DNA from: Paracyclopina nana
Lineage: Eukaryota; Arthropoda; Copepoda; Cyclopoida; Cyclopettidae
NCBI GenBank assembly: GCA_019096065.1
Contig: JAGUCH010000004.1
Coordinates: forward strand, 4,278,001 to 4,342,000
Length of the DNA: 64,000 nucleotides
Reading direction: 5' to 3'
The translations under genes were made by a program, and so were the position numbers. Below are positions 38,701 through 50,194 of the stretch, piece by piece; position 1 is the stretch's first letter, and the number at the start of each line of letters is the position of its first letter. A model generated the notes under the pieces. The model had not been told where the DNA came from and ran no database searches. It worked only from the letters and a program-made list of their open reading frames with translations.

Positions 38701-38825
38701 AGAGGTGTTTCACCAAACGATGCCCACACCTTAAATTTTTGTGATCACACAATCAACAAAGGATAGGATTTTCACCTTACTGTCTTTAAAGAATCTTCCT
38801 TCGCGTTAGAAAACGAATTTTCCAT
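35774..38825 (-). CDS. TP53BP1: 53BP1-like DNA damage response protein, Tudor plus tandem BRCT
   Basis: Chromatin reader that promotes end joining at double-strand breaks. Exons 38825-38781, 38729-38052, 37999-37581, 37519-36271 and 36031-35774 give 882 residues, under half the human length (1972). The N-terminal half is acidic, disordered and holds several SQ and TQ sites (TQALH, TQEDL, SQSP, SQGV) that could be ATM/ATR targets. The tandem Tudor lies at about 422-535 (VGTKVFAKW, IHFDDGLKKEL), keeping the Trp and the FDDG Asp used to bind dimethyl-lysine. Basic linkers follow, then BRCT1 (about 643-770, FVWIHNCV) and BRCT2 (about 785-882, VSTEWIVQCLIDG). The shorter N-terminus is typical of invertebrate versions as far as I recall. 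Confidence 0.9.
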
Positions 38826-39145
38826 TCCATTCCTTGGCAAAGTCGTCTCAAGAATGCGCGAAATTATCCGCTTGTGTTTTGACGGAAAAATAAACAAACG
38901 GTTTCTAACTTTTTAAGGCGTTTTTTGCATAACTGGAACCAAGAATATAAAGTAAAGAAGATAAAGTATGCATACAATTCTATTAAGTACCTGAACGTTT
39001 TGTCATCGTCAAATGTGAAGTATCAATTTTCATTTTTACGCGACAAAATGCAAAAGTAAGCAAAAATACTTTGGAATGCAATATACAGCCATTTTCGATC
39101 CATGTGCCCTTCAGAGGTCAAAAGCTTGTGACAGCCATAGGAAGT
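38826..39145. promoter_or_regulatory. Shared divergent 5' region of 53BP1 and AGL
   Basis: The 320 bp between two opposite start codons probably act as a bidirectional promoter. No clear TATA box was found. The frame upstream of the AGL ATG stays open back to 39071, but without an in-frame ATG. Confidence 0.45.
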
Positions 39146-42100
39146 ATGGCCAAGCAACAAATTCGTGTCCTCACCCTTTCCTTGGACGAGGATGGCACCT
39201 CCACCGTGTATAAGCTTGAAAAAGACTGGATCCTTCAGTTTCGATTGGGTCCTTCATTGTTAGGCCAGACTGTTGCTTTGCATACAAACTACCCATTTCA
39301 AAATGGTAGCTCATTCAATCGGTCAAGCTTTGCTACCCTTGAATGGGAGAGTGATTCAAACAACAAGGCTGACGATACTTCCATTTTCGCCAATTTGTTG
39401 CTTGAAATCAGTGGATCATTTCATTTCTACTTGACAAGGCCTGAGTAAGCAATTTGATGTACCCACCCTACCCATTATTAAAGTACAAACAACTTTCTCT
39501 TCTGAAATCTAGTGGGGTGAACTGTGGTCAAGGATATTTCTTGGTTGACCCAACATTACGTGTTGGACAGGAAGAACGAGTTTTGCCTTTGGACTGCATT
39601 CAATGCCAAACAGTGCTATCCAAAAATATGGGCCCCATTTCCACTTGGGCGGATAAGTTGAAGCTATCGAAAGAAAGTGGATACAACATGATTCACTTCA
39701 CTCCTGTTCAAGTAATGTGCAAATTGGCTCTAGCAGCAGCAGAAGATGAAATGTCTTTATTTTTATAGGTAATTGGAGCTTCACACTCTGCTTACTCCTT
39801 AGCTGACCAGCATAGCCTTGATCCAAGATATGAGGCTGAGTGGAGTCAAGTGGAGGATATTTTGACAATGATGAAACGAGACTGGGGTATGCTCAGTATT
39901 TGCGACATTGTGCTTAATCACACTGCCAAGGAGTCTCAGTGGATCAGAGAACACCCTGAATGCTCTTATAATTGCATCAACAGTCCTCATTTGAGGCCTG
40001 CTTTTCTTTTGGACAGAATGATTTTTCAAGTCACTCTGGACATTGAAGAGGGAAAACTTGAAAATGATGGCATTCCAAAAGGTATCCTGAATGCGCCTCA
40101 TCATTTTGACATTCTGCGCAGACTTCTTCACGAGCGCTATTTGCCACCTCTAAAGCTGCAAGAGTTTTTTATGGCAAATGTTGACAAAATGGTTGATGAA
40201 TTTGAGCCTGCACCTAATAATTACAATGGTGGCTCATTGGAAGAGTTGAAACTCATCTTGGATCCAGAACGTCATCGCTTAGGTGCCACTGTTTGCATGA
40301 AGACCGCACGTAAAGTGTGCAGAGACAAAAATGCTCTCAGAGAAAGGCTGAATGATTTGAATGGGAAGGCCTATCACGAGTGCCAAGACCACTTGAATAA
40401 TGCCATCAATAATATATTGAGTGGTGCCAAGTATGAAAGACTGGATGACAAAGGGCCTAAAATCAAAAAGTGCAATCCTGATAACCCCTTGATTTGCCAA
40501 TACTTCACATGCAATGAGCTTAACCATGACCTGAGCGAGCTAGAGACAAAAATGTACCAAAAGGAGTTTGGGCAATTTTTCATGGTCCACAACGGTTGGG
40601 TCATGGGGATGGACCCATCGGTGGACTTTGCCAGTTCAAAGTCTATGGTCTACTTTAGGCGTGAACTCGTTGCTTGGGGAGATTCTGTGAAGCTCAACTT
40701 TGGATCTTGCTATGAAGACAACCCATTTTTGTGGCAATTTATGGTGGAGTATGTGGAGCAAGTGGCTAAAGTCTTCCAAGGCATTCGTCTTGACAACTGC
40801 CATAGCACTCCTATACACGTGGCTGAGTTCCTCATTGATGCGGCCCGAAGAATCCAGCCTGACTTGTATGTCATAGCTGAGCTTTTCACTGGATCCGAGG
40901 CCACTGACAACAAGTATCTGAACCGATTGGGCATCAACTCTCTCATAAGAGAAGGCCTACGTGCTTGGAACAGCCATGAGCTTGGACGACTCGTCTACCA
41001 TTACGGAGGAGATACAGTGGGAGGCTTTGCCCAGCCTCGCGTCAGACCTCTCAACCCATCTAGAGTAGCCCATGCTATTTTCTATGATCAAACCCATGAC
41101 AACCAGAGCTCTATGGAGCTGAGGACTCCATATGACTGCTTGCCAAGTTCTGCCCTTTGCTTGAGTGCCTGTTGCGCATTCGGCTCTAACAGGGGCTACG
41201 ATGAGCTAGTGCCTCACCATATTCATGTGGTGCATGAGGAGAGGCAGTATTCACCCTGGATTGGCAAGCATGTGGGAATAATGAAGGCCAAGCAGGCTTT
41301 AAATGCATTGCACTATGAATTGGGCCAGAATGGCTTCAATGAGGTCTTTGTGGACCAGATGGATGGTGACGTTGTTGCTGTCACGAGGCATAATCCCAAC
41401 ACCCACCAATCTGTAGTTCTCGTTGCTCACACTGCTTTCCATGGCGGCGTCAACATTGACAGAGCTTATACAGGCCTCTGGCTAAACGTCGAAGGCCAGC
41501 TGTTGGAGGTAGAATTGGAAGCCAATTTGCATAAAACAGGAGATGTGGAGTTTGCCAAGAAAGAGGATGTCATTAACGGGCTTGAAAACTTTGAGGTGGA
41601 CTTGAGAACGCATGTTGCCATCCATGATGCCAAATTTGTGAAGATGCATAGTGGACCTCAAGATTTTAAGGCCAGTATCGAGTTGAACAACTTTAGGCCT
41701 GGTTCAGTGGTGGCCTTCAGATTCCAGCTCAATGAAAGCCAGCGCAATGCCTGTCATGGGTTGCAGGCTTTGTTGAATGATCCCCAAGATCTGCATGCCA
41801 TCATCAACAGGCTCAAGTTGAGTGATTTGAACCATGTGCTGTTCAAATGTGAGCAGGAGGAGAGAGATGACATTGGCTGTGGAGTGTATTCTCTCGATGG
41901 CTACGGGCCTTTGAAATACGCTGGCCTTCAAGGTGTCATGTCAATTCTGGCAGACATCAGACCCCTAAATGATCTTGGTAATTGGCTTCCTGGCAACCTT
42001 CGCAATGGTGATTGGATGTTGGACTACATAATTCACAGGCTGCAAAAGAAGCCATCCACCAAAGCCCTGGCCATCTGGTTTGAATCAAAGGCTTTCCACC

Positions 42101-44051
42101 TCTTGAGATCTGTTCCACGCTACTTGATACCTCGCTACTTTGATTCAGTCATCTCTATGGTCTACATGTTGTGCCTTCAGCAAATATGGTGAGCCGAAAA
42201 AATTGCTGCACTCGAACATTGATAAAAGCTCAACGGAATTTCAATATTATTAGGTTGGCCCAATAGGTATTGAAAATCTCTAATGAAATCTTGCCGTAGC
42301 GTAGAATATGCCAAAAGCGAAATTGATGAAAGCATTTAAAATTGGGATGTGATTAATTTTTCCTATTTTAACGTATATGCGAATTTTTACTCCTTATAAT
42401 CGTATAGTGATGAGTGTTCTGTTTTAGGGCTCAAATGTCAGAGTTTGTTCAGAAAGGCTCCAACTTTGTCAAAGCCATGGCCTTGGGCTCTGTGCAGCAT
42501 GGAGCTGTGGTGAAGTCTGCCTTGTTACCACCAACAATAGGCATAAGCGAGCAAATGGTTTCCGTAGCCGCTGGTCTCCCGCATTTCAGCACGGGCTACA
42601 TGCGTAATTGGGGAAGGGATACTTTCATCTCCCTGCGAGGACTTTTCATTCTTACGGGAAGAATTGACGAGGCCAAAAACATAATTTTGGCATTTGGCGC
42701 TTGCCTGCGGCATGGCCTCATTCCTAACCTCTTGGATGGTGGTTTCAAGGCTCGGTTCAATTGCAGAGATGCTGTGTGGTGGTGGTTGAACTGTATCAAA
42801 TCCTACGTTCAAGAGGTTCCCGAGGGACACATGATTTTGAAGGATCTCGTGTCTCGTATTTTTCCCGAGGATGACTCAGAGCCGAATGCCTTGGGGCAAA
42901 GTACTCAGCCTCTGGAGGATGTGATTCATGAAGCCTTACAGAAACATTTCCAGGGCTTGAAATTCAGGGAGAGAAATGCGGGAAAAAGTAATTGGCAATT
43001 ACCATGGCATGAAAGAAATGTACTAATTAGACTTCTTCGGTTGTAGTGATTGATGAGCATATGCTAGATGAGGGATTCAATAACGAAATCGGTGTGGATT
43101 TGAGGACTGGCTTTGTGTTTGGTGGCAACATCCACAACTGTGGCACTTGGATGGACAAAATGGGCTCGAGCAGTGAAGCAGGAAATAAGGGAATACCTGC
43201 AACGCCAAGGGTAAGCCAATTTTTTCCAGCCAATATTATTATACATGGGCTTCTACCAATAACGATTTACGATAATTATATTTTAGGACGGTTCTGCTGT
43301 TGAGCTCGTCGGTCTGAGCTACTCAAGCATTAAATGGCTGGCAGAGCTGAACGCTAAGGGTCTCTATACTCATGGCAATGTATTCAGGGTGAATGAGGAT
43401 GGGACAACCATCAAATGGACTCTGAAAGAATGGGCAAATAAGATCGAGTCCAATTTCGAGCAGCACTTTTATGTCATCAAAGGCAACCCTGTGGACAAAC
43501 GGCAAGACCTGATCAATAAGGAGTTCATCTACAAGGACACTCTAAACAGTGGCCACCCTTGGACAGATTACCAGCTTCGTTGCAACTTCCCAATCACTAT
43601 GGCTGTGGCTCCTGAGCTCTTTGATCCGGAACATGCCTGGGTAGCACTTCAGATTGTTAAGAAAAAGCTCTTGGGTCCCTTGGGAATGGCCACATTGGAC
43701 CCTGATGATTGGATGTACAGGCCTTTCTACGACAATTCCAATCACTCTGGAGATCGCACTATAGCCCATGGGTACAACTATCACCAAGGACCCGAATGGG
43801 TATGGCCTGTGGGCTTCTTCCTTCGGGCCTACCTCTACTTTGGTAAAGCCCTTGGCAAGCAGAAAGAGGCCACGAGTTTCTGCATGTCAGTCATGTCCAA
43901 TCATTATACGCATGTGCAACAATCACATTGGCGTGGCATCCCTGAATTAACCAATAAGGCAGGTGAAAAGTGCCCCCATAGCAACCCCATCCAGGCTTGG
44001 AGTATGGCCTGCCTCCTTGAGGTCCTTAAAGAGATCGAACATGAAGACTAG
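39146..44051 (+). CDS. AGL: Glycogen debranching enzyme, 4-alpha-glucanotransferase and amylo-1,6-glucosidase
   Basis: Cytosolic enzyme that moves three glucose units from a glycogen branch stub and then hydrolyses the 1,6 bond. Exons 39146-39444, 39513-39711, 39769-42188, 42428-42987, 43047-43210 and 43287-44051 give 1468 residues, against 1532 in human. The transferase half shows the GH13-type residues in RLDNCHSTP (nucleophile Asp near 509), AELFTGSE (acid Glu near 536) and THDNQ. The glucosidase half shows [10 protein letters not shown]-like, [51 protein letters not shown] and FNYHQGPEW-like motifs. Start ATG 39146 (MAKQQIRVL) matches the human MGHSKQIRIL region. Both active sites appear complete. 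Confidence 0.97.
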
Positions 44052-47041
44052 CTGATTAAATGTTGACAACCTTTTGTTTTGACTATAATCACAACAATGC
44101 AATTTGGGTGAAAGAAAAGTGCATTTTCACGCCTGATTCATCTCTGATGAGTTTTTGTTGTTGTCCTACTTAAGTTTTCGTTAAAAGAAGCACCTTTTTC
44201 CAAGATGGAAATATAGAAAGTCATTCGGCGACGTAGCTGTAGAAGTTATCACCTTTTAAAAGTGTGGAAATATTTGGCTTGCCCACACGAAAGTTTCAGA
44301 CTCATTTGAAAGTAGGTGAGTGTATCTTTTACGATGTGGCCATTTCGCGAGTTTTGGTAGGCGTTATAAAAATCTGGTAACGCCTTCGCGGAATCAAAAT
44401 AAACAAATGCAGGCGAAAAATCAATGTTGAAATTGGCGAGCTCGAGTGTTTGGCTTTCGGTGATTTCTGGTGTTTTTGCTGCCTTGTCTGGCCTTTTTGG
44501 CAAAGTCACTTTCGACCCTGATGTTGTTGTTGCGACATTTTCATCCCTCACTGTCATAAATGTCAAGGTAAGAACTAAAGAGCTCTGATAACGCGCGTGC
44601 ATGTTTGGACTAACACGAATACTGACATTTTTCTTATTTCCACTACTTCTTGAATTGGTCTTTTCATCGCCCAAACTTGTTTGTAGCCGAGCTATAAATA
44701 CCCGAGAATTTTGGTTGATGGCTTATCGATACTTGTTTACCATATCTAGCTAATGTGTAGCAGTACCCATTAATGTAGTCCAAGCGATATGAAGGAAATG
44801 TTGTAAACTTTCCGTAAACTTTGCTTGTATTGCGCTAAAACTTCCTTAATGCGGATCCTTTCTTTTATGAGCAAATAGTTTTGTCTCATCAAATTGTGAA
44901 TAAGTTGGTAATGATGCTCAAGGTCTGCGATAGACATTTCCAACTTTGTGTAATTAGAAAGCAGCTTCATTGAGGCATTTTTAAAAATTCTGCATCTGCA
45001 TTGCGACATTCCCCATACAAACGTATTTATAACATCTAATGAGAGAAGAATGAGATTAGCGTTAGGTATGCACGATATCATTAAGAACTGCCTTATTTGT
45101 TTGCTAAGCGCGTACTCTGTCAATTTATGTGAATTTCAGATAAGATATCTATACCATGACGTTTTCATTCATGGCTTTTATTTTTGAAGATGTTACATTC
45201 AGCATGCAAACCTCGTTTGGGGCAACATAAAGCTGGGTCCTTTTTTTCTATTCATGAATGATAATGAAAGGGGGATATAAAAGGAAATCATGGTTATGGT
45301 GGTGATGCTACCAGAGATGTTTGAATAATGAGCATGCTATTTTTTCGTGGCGCTGTTTTTCATCCTCCTGCTTAAAAAAACAAAAGCTAGAGTTTCTAAA
45401 GCTAGAAACTCGTTTCACTCTCGTCAGAGTTTGAGAATGTCTCTTACCAACATGCATCAGCCCAGAAAAGCTGAAACAGTGCTGTCCTTGTGTAGCAATT
45501 TGTGACTTCCTAAAATCAACGAGAAATTACTATGGGCTTTCTAATTTTCCCTTTGAATATGAGAGCTACAACAGCTTTGTCTCTGTCATCAAGGATAATT
45601 ACTATTGTCAAGAAAGATATTTGGCAGTAGGAAAATATTATGCGCTCGTCATTCAGCTATCCCTTGTTGCAGTTTTCCGACGTAAATCTTCATGGGTTCT
45701 TGAACTGCCTCGAGTGTATAGTGATCTATTACTGTCATGAAAGCAGAAGCAGCAGACTTTTTCAATTAGTGCGTTGGGTGATTTCTTTTTCGCCTTTCCT
45801 CCGATCCCTTCATCTTTTCACGGCCACTGGCTACCACAGTTCATGTTTTGATATCAGCATTGCATCAACCTTGCTCTATTTTTACGCTATATCATTCTGA
45901 GCACTTGTGATATTATGGCATCGCTTGATAAGCCTTAATTCACATCCTCAATGCATGCATCAAAATGTAACACATTCAAGCGAAAATTATGTGGCATGCC
46001 ACTGTACCATTCAATTCATTTCTATGGCACGCTTTTACCCTTCTTTTATATGGTACTTTAGTGCTTCTTCTCCTCTTTTGGCCCGAAAAGTGCCAAAACC
46101 AATTTTCTGCCTCGTTCCTTTTTTGCCAGCCTTTGGATACCTAGCTTACATGAGTCATTATTTATCGAGAAAGCATTTGTTGTTACTTTAGTGGCTTTCT
46201 ATTCCCATAAAAAATGCCTACTTTATCTTGTGTAGCGACTACCAGTATAACGTGGAAAAATATTGATTTGGCGTTTGGCGGGAGGGCGGCGATCAAAAAC
46301 TCGTTTCCAGCTTTCTGAAAGCCACTGCAGAAGCTCGCGCGGACGTAAAGTGCGAAGTCTGCTTGTACGTATACTTTATGCTACGCGCGAGAGAAAGAAG
46401 TTGGCAAAACTCTAGATATATCGAGGAAGGATGAGCAAAACTTGAGTTTCGAGGAGCGCAGCGCACTTCTCTTAAACTACATACAACGCAGACGACGACG
46501 TCACAGGCTCGAAAGCCAGAAATGCTGCTGCAATGCAAATGGCCCCGAAGTCTCTCCATTCGCAAAATTACATTTTTGCCTACCTTCGCTAGCTGATAAA
46601 AATTCCATTAGGAAAATTGCGCGTGCCACTCAGCTTGCTTATATTTAATCCGTGCAACCTTTGAATCGGCAAAAGAAAAGCGTATTACCATAAGGGCGGG
46701 CATTAAGATACACATATCCATAATTCCTCTTTTGTTAGCGAACTATATGGAGTACTACTATATTACATGATTCCATTAAAGGCCGATGCCGGCGCCGTCC
46801 TTAGCTTGCAGCCTGTGCGTGCTCTGCGCTTCTACTTTATACACACACACACACAGAAGCTCGCACACTACGAGACATTTTTCGTCATTTCTCTCTTCTC
46901 ACTCGCGTGAAAGAGCTTCTAGGCTGCAGTAGCGTAATATACATTGTAGGGACAACCAGTGTAAGAAAGAGCGATGAGAAGGCCAATTCTGTAAAAGCTC
47001 TGCCTTGTTACTAACTATATAACACCCTGAATCAAGGCAGC
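44052..47041. other. 3-kb intergenic region with only weak open frames
   Basis: Between AGL and INPP5E no conserved gene was recognised. Two minus-strand open stretches (44249-44674 and 44770-45121) are discussed separately. A short CA dinucleotide run (about 15 nt) lies near 46839-46853. The INPP5E promoter and 5' UTR must lie towards the right end. Confidence 0.5.
44770..45121 (-). CDS. Possible exon of an unrecognised gene
   Basis: A 115-codon open frame follows a possible acceptor ATTGACAG and ends in TAA. The predicted peptide has a hydrophobic stretch (ANLILLSLDVINTFVWGM) and then a charged helix (ERIRIKEVLAQYKQSL). The layout vaguely recalls the middle of arthropod gustatory receptors, but no signature motif was found. 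No in-frame ATG near the start and no partner exon could be fixed. It may be chance. Confidence 0.2.
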
Positions 47042-49170
47042 ATGAAGGCCAACACTTCACCAGGCTCTGCTGGTAGCGGTGGTAAGGCTTCTAAAAAATC
47101 ACCGCTGAGTGGAAACAATGGTGAACTGGCGAAAAATATTGACACTGCCCCTGTACACATGACTGACTGCATGCCCCCAATAATGAGTGGGTTCCCTTTC
47201 AACCGGAATTCGTGGCATGACAGCAGCAGCCAACTGCAAAAGCCGCCACATCCAGATGCCAAACGACTGCATAAGCAAGGAAGTCAAGAGAGAACGCCAT
47301 CTCCACCTGCACCAGTGGCCAAAAATGTGCCCATTTTTCGCCATAATCATTCCCTCAAGTACTCGGGTGGAGCCTTGCATGGCAGCCCTGGAAGCCCCAA
47401 GAACTTTGACCACACTTTCCACGTGGATGACTTGGGCTGTCAAAGTGATCCGGAAGAAAAGCCGTCAAGGTTGTTCAAGGCAACGCGTTTCCACGCAAAC
47501 TTTCTGCAAAATTGTGCTAAGACCTGTTTTGCATGCATTAGTAGCTATCTCAATGTAGAAATCTCCTTTTTCTCTAATTACAAGCAGTACTTGTAAACGC
47601 GTTGCCTTGAAGGCATTCTCAACAACGTAGTTTTAGCAGTAGCGTAAAGAAACGTCCTCCGCTCGTACGAGTGTCAACTGAAGATAACGAAGAAGACTCC
47701 GCCGTTCATTCCGGATCTTCTCCGCCTGTGGCCATTCCACAGATTGCTGGTGGAGGCAACCCAACAGATTCGCTATCACGGTGTCATTCTCTCAAGTCGC
47801 CGAAGCGAACGAAAGACTTGAGATCCTCAGCGATACTCAGGTCAGCCTCAGGCACTAAATTAGCCTCGTTGAACGACGAACACTTGGATGACAAAGACTC
47901 CAGCAAAGTCTTATCAAGGACGCCTCCAGGCGTTCCAGTTGCCACGCTAGCCGTCAAACGAGACTCGCTGAACGTGCACCAAGGCAAATCCAGATCAATG
48001 ACGTGCTTGCTTGCGGCCGCAGCCTCGACCGCAGAAATTGCTGGCCAACCTGTCCTTGTCAGCCATGCTCGCACGAGATCGTACCTGTGCGGTAGCGTGG
48101 GTCCAACCTCACTGTTGGGCGCGGAAGAGCTCGAAAAGTATTTTCCGGACAGGAATGTCCGCGTGTTCGTTGGCTCCTGGAACATGAATGGGCAAACGCC
48201 GCCCCACTTTTTGGCGGATTTCCTACTGCCTCTGCATACCGAGTTTGTCCCCGATGTGCTTGTCATTGGCACCCAGGAGAGCCTCGCTGACAAGAACGAG
48301 TGGGATGTGAGGCTGCAAGAGACTCTTGGGCCGTCACATGTCATGTTCCATTCGGCCACGTTGGGCACCCTGCACCTCTCAGTGTTCCTGAGACGAGATC
48401 TCATTTGGTTCTGCTCCATTCCAGAAGTGGACAGCTTCAGCACTCGTCCCGGAGCCCAATTCAAGACCAAGGGCGCAGTGGCCATGGCCTTTATCCTCTT
48501 TGGAACCTCATTCCTCTTTGTCAACTCTCACCTGACTGCCCACGAGGAGAACGTGCGCGATCGAGTGAGAGATCTCAAGAAAATCAATGCCATGCTGAGC
48601 CTGCCCAAAACGTTACCTTACCGAAAATCCAAGAAATTCCAGCTCACCGGCACCGGCGACTTCACCGACAACTTTGACTGCGTCTTTTGGTGCGGTGACC
48701 TCAATTTCCGGCTGGAGCAGTCTCGAGAGGTTGTCATGCGCGAGGTCGAAGGGGGCGCGTCAGTCCTGGATTTCGACCAGCTCAACTACTTGAAAAACGA
48801 GGGCTTCATTTTCAGAGGCTACAGCGAGGATGACATCAAGTTCCCACCGACGTACAAGTACGACCCTGGCACGAACCAGTTCGATACGTCTTCGAAGAAA
48901 CGGGTTCCTTCGTATACGGATAGGATATTGTACAAGCACCAATCCACCACTGTGGTGCATCCACTCCACTATGACTCAGTTCAAGATGTGACCACCTCGG
49001 ATCATAAGCCTGTCTGGGGGATGTGGGAGGTGAAGATCAGGCCGGGCAAGGACAATGTGCCGCTGTCAGGTGGCCTCTTCAACCGTGATGTCTATTTGGA
49101 AGGTCTCAAGAGAAGAATGGAAGCTTTACATCCACCCTCAGGCGGCAAAATGAGCTGCTCCATTCAGTGA
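47042..49170 (+). CDS. INPP5E: Inositol polyphosphate 5-phosphatase E, ciliary
   Basis: Removes the 5-phosphate from phosphoinositides in the primary cilium. Exons 47042-47469 and 47631-49170 join in frame (AG/T) to 655 residues; human has 644. The N-terminal 280 residues are disordered and Ser/Pro-rich. The catalytic domain holds every 5-phosphatase motif in order: VGSWNMNGQ, VIGTQES, VNSHLTAHEEN, FWCGDLNFRL, FPPTYKYD, KKRVPSYTDRIL and TSDHKPV. The protein ends CSIQ, a CaaX box for prenylation, as in mammalian INPP5E. Intron 1 (161 nt) is longer than most here and contains a 17-bp inverted repeat close to its ends. Confidence 0.95.
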
Positions 49171-49332
49171 TATGAAAAGACTCTCTTCTCGTCGTCTTCT
49201 CCTTCCTTGTTACTTCTACTCCTCTATATATACTAATTACTATATATCTAACCGGTTGTCATTGATGTTATTCAGTCAGCTTAGTCAATATAAATACATG
49301 AATTGCTTAGCTTCGTTGCCAATTGCGGAATT

Positions 49333-49787
49333 ATGAGTCAAATCCCAACTTTCTTGTTCCAGGTTGTGCAAGCCGTATTAGGAGCTTTTTTGGTCGTTTC
49401 CAACGTATTGATGCTGCAGAGCTTCCATAAAGCGCTAGAGTCAGCCAACACCACTCTTCAAGTGTCTGTGGTCAACACCGCATCCAATTTCGTATTTACA
49501 GTAAATGCATTAATTAACCTGCAGCCTTCATACAGTAAAAGCATAAAAGAAACTTGCCTCACCTGAAAGACTCCATTAACAAATTACCAAATTTTCCCTT
49601 TCTTTTCGAGATTCTACTTTTTTGGCAGCGTCTGAAAGCTGTTACTCAAGGCCTCATATTTCAGGCTCTAATTGGATGTCTGGCCTTTGGTGAGGAGCTC
49701 AGTTTTGTCTGGTGGTCCGGGACAGTTCTTATCATTATTGGTATTTACCTTATCACTACTGATGTCAAGCAAGTGAAGACAGATTGA
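49333..49787 (+). CDS. TMEM42-like EamA-type membrane protein, 5' end uncertain
   Basis: Exon pieces 49363-49500 and 49665-49787 join in phase 0 and match the second half of TMEM42: a helix (AVLGAFLVVSNVLMLQSF), then TTLQVSVVNTASNFVFT joined to ALIGCLAFGEELSFVWWSG and a last helix, TVLIIIGIYLIT. The usual first two helices are missing. The first exon here either begins at ATG 49333 (MSQIPTFLFQ) without an intron, or 49363 is an acceptor (TTTCTTGTTCCAG) for an upstream exon I cannot find in the 190 bp after INPP5E. The stop TGA (49785-49787) is one base before the NAA38 ATG. The function of the family is not established. Confidence 0.65.
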
Positions 49788-49788
49788 C

Positions 49789-50175
49789 ATGGGTGAGACA
49801 ACACAGGCTTCAACATCAGACCGGTCCCAAGAAGGTATTAATTAAAAAACTCTGGCCTGACATGATGATTCTCTATGGTTTTTTTCAGCGAGAAAACTAC
49901 TCTCCACATTCCTCAACAAGAATATGAAAATCAAGCTGACAGATGGCAGAGTTTTGATTGGGATTTTTTTGTGCACTGATAAAGATGCTAACGTGATCTT
50001 GGGATCCTGCACCGAATACTTGTCCGAGGAGTCTGCTGATAAATTTTACGCCGGAGAGCCGCGTATGCTTGGACTTGCTATGGTCAGAGGCTGCCACATT
50101 GTTAGCATCCACGTGGACGATTCCACAGCCTCTTCTGGTACACCTGCACCGAGAAGCTCCCCCACTTTCACATAG
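49789..50175 (+). CDS. NAA38: NatC auxiliary subunit, LSM domain protein (LSMD1)
   Basis: Small Sm-like subunit of the NatC N-terminal acetyltransferase. Exons 49789-49834 and 49889-50175 give 110 residues. The Sm1 part is [20 protein letters not shown] followed by [12 protein letters not shown]. The Sm2 part is [19 protein letters not shown]. All are close to human NAA38. The ATG is separated from the preceding TGA by a single C (TGACATGG). The stop TAG at 50173-50175 is preceded by a pyrimidine-rich tract and lies 19 nt before the DNLZ ATG, so the gene is the centre of an operon-like trio. Confidence 0.93.
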
Positions 50176-50194
50176 GGAAAATCTCTACCTGAAA

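Noticed and set aside
46837-46860. CA dinucleotide run as a regulatory element
   Set aside because: It is a short microsatellite of about 15 nt with no further support for function.
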